DNA of 64,000 bases from contig DASPIZ010000159.1 of NCBI GenBank assembly GCA_035628875.1, positions 1 through 64,000 of the forward strand, read 5' to 3'. The notes below the pieces were generated by a model that worked only from the letters and a program-made list of their open reading frames with translations, made no database searches and was not told the DNA's origin. Position 1 is the first letter of the stretch. Each line of letters starts with the position of its first letter. This document shows, one piece after another, positions 61,541-64,000 of the stretch. A program made the translations under genes and the position numbers. This stretch comes from Ohtaekwangia sp035628875 (lineage in GTDB: Bacteria > Bacteroidota > Bacteroidia > Cytophagales > Cyclobacteriaceae).

Positions 61541-62098
61541 TTATTCTAGCTTTTCTACCTGCATATAACTCAATTCGACTGGAGTATTCCTGCCGAAAAT
61601 TTTCACCATTACGTTGAGTTTCTTCTTGTCTTCAAAAATTTCCTCAACATTTCCGGTAAATCCGCTGAATGGACCATCCATTACTTTCACAGACTCACCT
61701 TTAATAAATGGTGTCTCGAGTTTTTCCTCGAGTTCGTCAATCTCATCAACTTTACCGAGAATCCTGTTCACCTCTGATTGACGAAGAGGAACTGGATCCT
61801 TGGAAGCCCCGGTACCGTTGTTGCCGAGAAACCCTATCACACCCGGAATGCTATTGACAGCATGATAAGCTTCCCCGTTCGAGAGATCTGCAGAAAGGAG
61901 AACGTAACCCGGAAAGAAGTTGCGCTCACGAACACGCTTCTTACCGTTTCTCATTTCGTATACTTTTTCAGAAGGAATCAACACCTGCGGAATAAATTCT
62001 GCAAGTTTTGAGCGCTCAATCTCAGTTTCCAGGTAGGACTTCACCTTTTTTTCCTGGCCGCTGACGACCCTGAGAACATACCATTTCAGTTCGCCCAT
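61541..62098 (-). CDS. nusG: transcription antitermination/processivity factor NusG
   Basis: 185 residues. N-terminal NGN domain (LKWYVLRVVSGQEKKVKSYLE, in part; RNFFPGYVLL) and C-terminal KOW domain (FIKGESVKVMDGPFSGFTGNVEEI, in part). Couples RNA polymerase to the ribosome through uS10. Between secE and rplK, the standard place. Confidence 0.97.
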   Translation of the reverse strand: MGELKWYVLRVVSGQEKKVKSYLETEIERSKLAEFIPQVLIPSEKVYEMRNGKKRVRERNFFPGYVLLSADLSNGEAYHAVNSIPGVIGFLGNNGTGASKDPVPLRQSEVNRILGKVDEIDELEEKLETPFIKGESVKVMDGPFSGFTGNVEEIFEDKKKLNVMVKIFGRNTPVELSYMQVEKLE

Positions 62099-62108
62099 AA
62101 CTCCTTAA

Positions 62109-62300
62109 TTAAACATTCTGATAAAACCATTGTAGACCGGTTTTGAAAACCCAGTCTATTACCCCTATAACACCAGCAAAAATTGCGGACGCCACGAGCA
62201 CCAGAATGGCACTGCTTTGTAGTTCGCTGTATTTGGACCAAGTCATTTTATTCTTGATCTCATCCCAGGATTCAGTGATATAGGTCTTTACCTTGTCCAT
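62109..62300 (-). CDS. secE: preprotein translocase subunit SecE
   Basis: 63 residues with one transmembrane segment (about 33-55, SAILVLVASAIFAGVIGVIDWVF) preceded by the conserved amphipathic WDEIKNKMTWSKYSEL. A longer reading starting at 62366 would run through the tRNA-Trp gene, so I use ATG 62300 (MDKVKTYI). Partner of SecY. Confidence 0.95.
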   Translation of the reverse strand: MDKVKTYITESWDEIKNKMTWSKYSELQSSAILVLVASAIFAGVIGVIDWVFKTGLQWFYQNV

Positions 62301-62335
62301 TGTTATTATTCGAAGTAATTCTTCCTTTTTATTAG

Positions 62336-62408
62336 CACGGGTGGAGAGACTCGAACTCCCAGCCAATGGTTTTGGAGACCACTACTCTACCAATTGAGCT
62401 ACACCCGT
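62336..62408 (-). tRNA. tRNA-Trp (CCA)
   Basis: Acceptor ACGGGTG pairs with CACCCGT, discriminator G. The anticodon stem GTGGT/ACCAT closes the loop CTCCAAA (anticodon CCA); T-loop GAGTTCGAGTC. The 3' CCA is not encoded. It lies 35 bp before secE and is probably cut from the secE-nusG-ribosomal transcript. Confidence 0.95.
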
Positions 62409-62421
62409 TTATCTATTTCAG

Positions 62422-62460
62422 GCAACTCTTTTATCAGCCGGACACTTCATTGAGAGTTGC
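62422..62460 (-). promoter_or_regulatory. leader hairpin before tRNA-Trp
   Basis: GCAACTCT (62422-62429) and AGAGTTGC (62453-62460) form a perfect 8-bp stem in the roughly 140-nt leader between the promoter at 62549 and tRNA-Trp. It could aid tRNA 5' processing or regulate the operon. Confidence 0.5.
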
Positions 62461-62548
62461 AAAACCGTTTTCTTCACCTTTTGCTTTCGCCGTAACCACC
62501 CAATGCCCTGAGCCGCACTCAAATACCCCACTTAGCCCAAAAGGACTG

Positions 62549-62579
62549 CAAAGGTAGAAGAATACGATATAAAATAAAA
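62549..62579 (-). promoter_or_regulatory. promoter of the tRNA-Trp-secE-nusG-rplKAJL unit
   Basis: On the minus strand TTTT (62576-62579, one base off TTTG), 19 bp, TACCTTTG (62549-62556), followed by GCAGTCC. Same layout as the rpsL and rplC promoters. Confidence 0.75.
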
Positions 62580-62634
62580 GCTTTCCTGAAAATTAAGTAT
62601 TAAGCCGATTTAGAAAAATATATGAGCTTAAAAG

Positions 62635-62669
62635 TAAAAAGCAGAAAGCTAGTAAACTTTGCTTTCTGC
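62635..62669 (-). terminator. tuf terminator
   Basis: GCAGAAAGC (62641-62649) and GCTTTCTGC (62661-62669) form a perfect 9-bp stem; TTTTTAC follows on the minus strand. It starts 27 bases after the tuf stop. Confidence 0.88.
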
Positions 62670-62695
62670 CTTTCTTTAGTTATTTAAGATCGTGT

Positions 62696-63883
62696 TTAGT
62701 CTACAATTTCTGTAACCTGACCTGATCCAACGGTACGGCCACCTTCGCGGATCGCGAAACGAAGACCTTTTTCCATAGCGATCTTGTTGATCAATTCAAC
62801 TTCGATTGAAATGTTATCACCAGGCATAACCATTTCCACACCGGCAGGAAGTTTAACTTCACCAGTTACATCCGTTGTACGGAAGTAGAATTGCGGGCGG
62901 TATTTGTTAAAGAATGGCGTGTGACGTCCACCTTCTTCTTTGGATAACACATAAACCTCAGCTTTAAATTTTGAGTGAGGCTTCACAGAGCCTGGTTTAC
63001 AGATAACCATACCTCTGCGGATTTGTTCTTTTTCAATACCACGCAGCAATAAACCGACGTTATCACCAGCTTCACCTCTGTCAAGGATTTTACGGAACAT
63101 TTCCACACCCGTGATGGTTGACTTCAGGTTTTCAGCACCCATACCTAGGATTTCAACCGGATCACCTGTGTTGATGACACCTCTTTCGATTCTACCGGTA
63201 GCAACAGTTCCACGACCAGTGATAGAAAATACGTCTTCAACAGGCATTAAGAAGTCCTTATCAATCAAACGTACAGGAAGCGGAATATGCTCATCCACGG
63301 CCTTCATTAATTCTTCCACTTTTTCAACCCATTTAGGTTCGCCATTTAAAGCGCCTAAAGCAGATCCTCTAACTACCGGCATTGAATCACCAGGGAAGTT
63401 ATAAGCTGACATCAGTTCACGAACCTCCATTTCAACGAGATCCAATAATTCTGCATCATCAACTAAATCCACTTTGTTCATAAAAACCACCAGTGCTGGC
63501 ACACCAACCTGACGAGCTAAAAGAATATGCTCGCGTGTTTGGGGCATCGGTCCATCAGTAGCCGCTACTACAAGAATAGCTCCATCCATCTGCGCTGCTC
63601 CGGTAACCATGTTCTTTACATAGTCAGCGTGACCAGGGCAATCAACGTGAGCATAGTGTCTGTTTTCCGTAGCATATTCTACGTGTGAGGTGTTGATTGT
63701 GATACCTCTTTCTTTTTCTTCAGGAGCGTTGTCAATTGAAGAGAAATCGCGCATTGAAGCAAGACCTTTTGAAGCGAGTACTTTGGTAATCGCAGCTGTA
63801 AGCGTGGTTTTACCGTGGTCAACGTGACCGATAGTACCAACGTTTACGTGGGGTTTTGAACGATCAAATGTTTCTTTAGCCAT
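62696..63883 (-). CDS. tuf: elongation factor Tu
   Basis: 395 residues. G1 GHVDHGKTT (18-26), RGITI, G3 DCPGHADYV, G4 NKVD, G5 SALGAL, and domain II/III landmarks (GRGTVATGRIERG, RTTDVTGEV). Delivers aminoacyl-tRNA to the ribosome. In Bacteroidota it often follows a tRNA cluster; the upstream side is cut by the window end. Confidence 0.98.
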   Translation of the reverse strand: MAKETFDRSKPHVNVGTIGHVDHGKTTLTAAITKVLASKGLASMRDFSSIDNAPEEKERGITINTSHVEYATENRHYAHVDCPGHADYVKNMVTGAAQMDGAILVVAATDGPMPQTREHILLARQVGVPALVVFMNKVDLVDDAELLDLVEMEVRELMSAYNFPGDSMPVVRGSALGALNGEPKWVEKVEELMKAVDEHIPLPVRLIDKDFLMPVEDVFSITGRGTVATGRIERGVINTGDPVEILGMGAENLKSTITGVEMFRKILDRGEAGDNVGLLLRGIEKEQIRRGMVICKPGSVKPHSKFKAEVYVLSKEEGGRHTPFFNKYRPQFYFRTTDVTGEVKLPAGVEMVMPGDNISIEVELINKIAMEKGLRFAIREGGRTVGSGQVTEIVD

Positions 63884-63970
63884 ATTTGAAAATCCCAGTT
63901 AAAGTTTAAAGTTATAAGTGTTTTATTGTTAAAGTCTTTATATCAAAGTTGATTCGTTGCGTCGTTCATA

Positions 63971-63987
63971 GTTGATTTGAAATCAAC
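63971..63987. repeat. palindrome upstream of tuf
   Basis: GTTGATTTGAAATCAAC is a 17-bp palindrome around a central G, about 90 bp before the tuf start. It may be an operator, part of a terminator of an upstream gene, or chance in AT-rich DNA. Confidence 0.35.
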
Positions 63988-64000
63988 AAATCAACGATTT

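Noticed and set aside
62366..62557. A plus-strand open frame across tRNA-Trp and its leader
   Set aside because: Antisense to the tRNA and the operon leader, low-complexity, no family resemblance.

Overview
The window looks like a chromosomal segment of a Bacteroidota bacterium, most likely of the order Cytophagales. Reasons: promoters follow the Bacteroidota pattern (TTTG, about 19 bp, TAnnTTTG), start codons show no consistent Shine-Dalgarno sequence, the tuf / tRNA-Trp-secE-nusG order and the long lysyl-tRNA synthetase are typical of the phylum, and several ribosomal proteins carry phylum-style tails. No rRNA, CRISPR array, prophage or insertion sequence was seen.

Layout. 0.2-3.0 kb: a TetR regulator and a two-gene unit (alpha/beta hydrolase, zinc alcohol dehydrogenase with a frameshift), tied together by two matching palindromic operators. 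3.0-17.4 kb: two tRNA-Leu genes, lysS, proline dehydrogenase, aroB, aroA, a binding-protein-like gene, two tandem YfiR-like genes followed by three related hairpins, an M42 aminopeptidase, an acyl-CoA carboxylase beta subunit, a Ppx/GppA phosphatase, an Ldh-family dehydrogenase, a small outer-membrane barrel and an FtsB/DivIC-like division protein. 17.5-19.9 kb: eno and carA.

20.0-34.8 kb (minus strand): the S10-spc-alpha ribosomal run from rplC to rplQ, including secY, map, infA, rpmJ and rpoA. 46.9-63.9 kb (minus strand): tuf, tRNA-Trp, secE, nusG, rplK, rplA, rplJ, rplL, rpoB, rpoC, a DUF3467 gene, rpsL, rpsG, fusA and rpsJ. These two halves would normally be contiguous (rpsJ next to rplC). 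Here they are separated by about 12 kb of plus-strand genes.

34.8-46.9 kb (plus strand): a FecCD-type ABC permease and ATPase, a glucan-phosphorylase-like protein lacking the usual PLP lysine, and a molybdenum-hydroxylase neighbourhood: MOSC protein, HemJ, SCO protein, cytochrome c, 2Fe-2S subunit, Tat-exported molybdopterin subunit, second cytochrome c, XdhC and a MocA-like nucleotidyltransferase. Together these suggest a periplasmic oxidoreductase that passes electrons to c-type cytochromes, with its own cofactor-maturation genes.

The most interesting non-coding signals are: a common promoter plus initial-transcript motif in front of four translation transcription units; a promoter with a terminator-like leader hairpin placed inside the spc operon between rpsN and rpsH; three tandem related terminator-like hairpins behind a yfiR-like gene; and an operator that sits directly on the -7 box of an apparently leaderless tetR.
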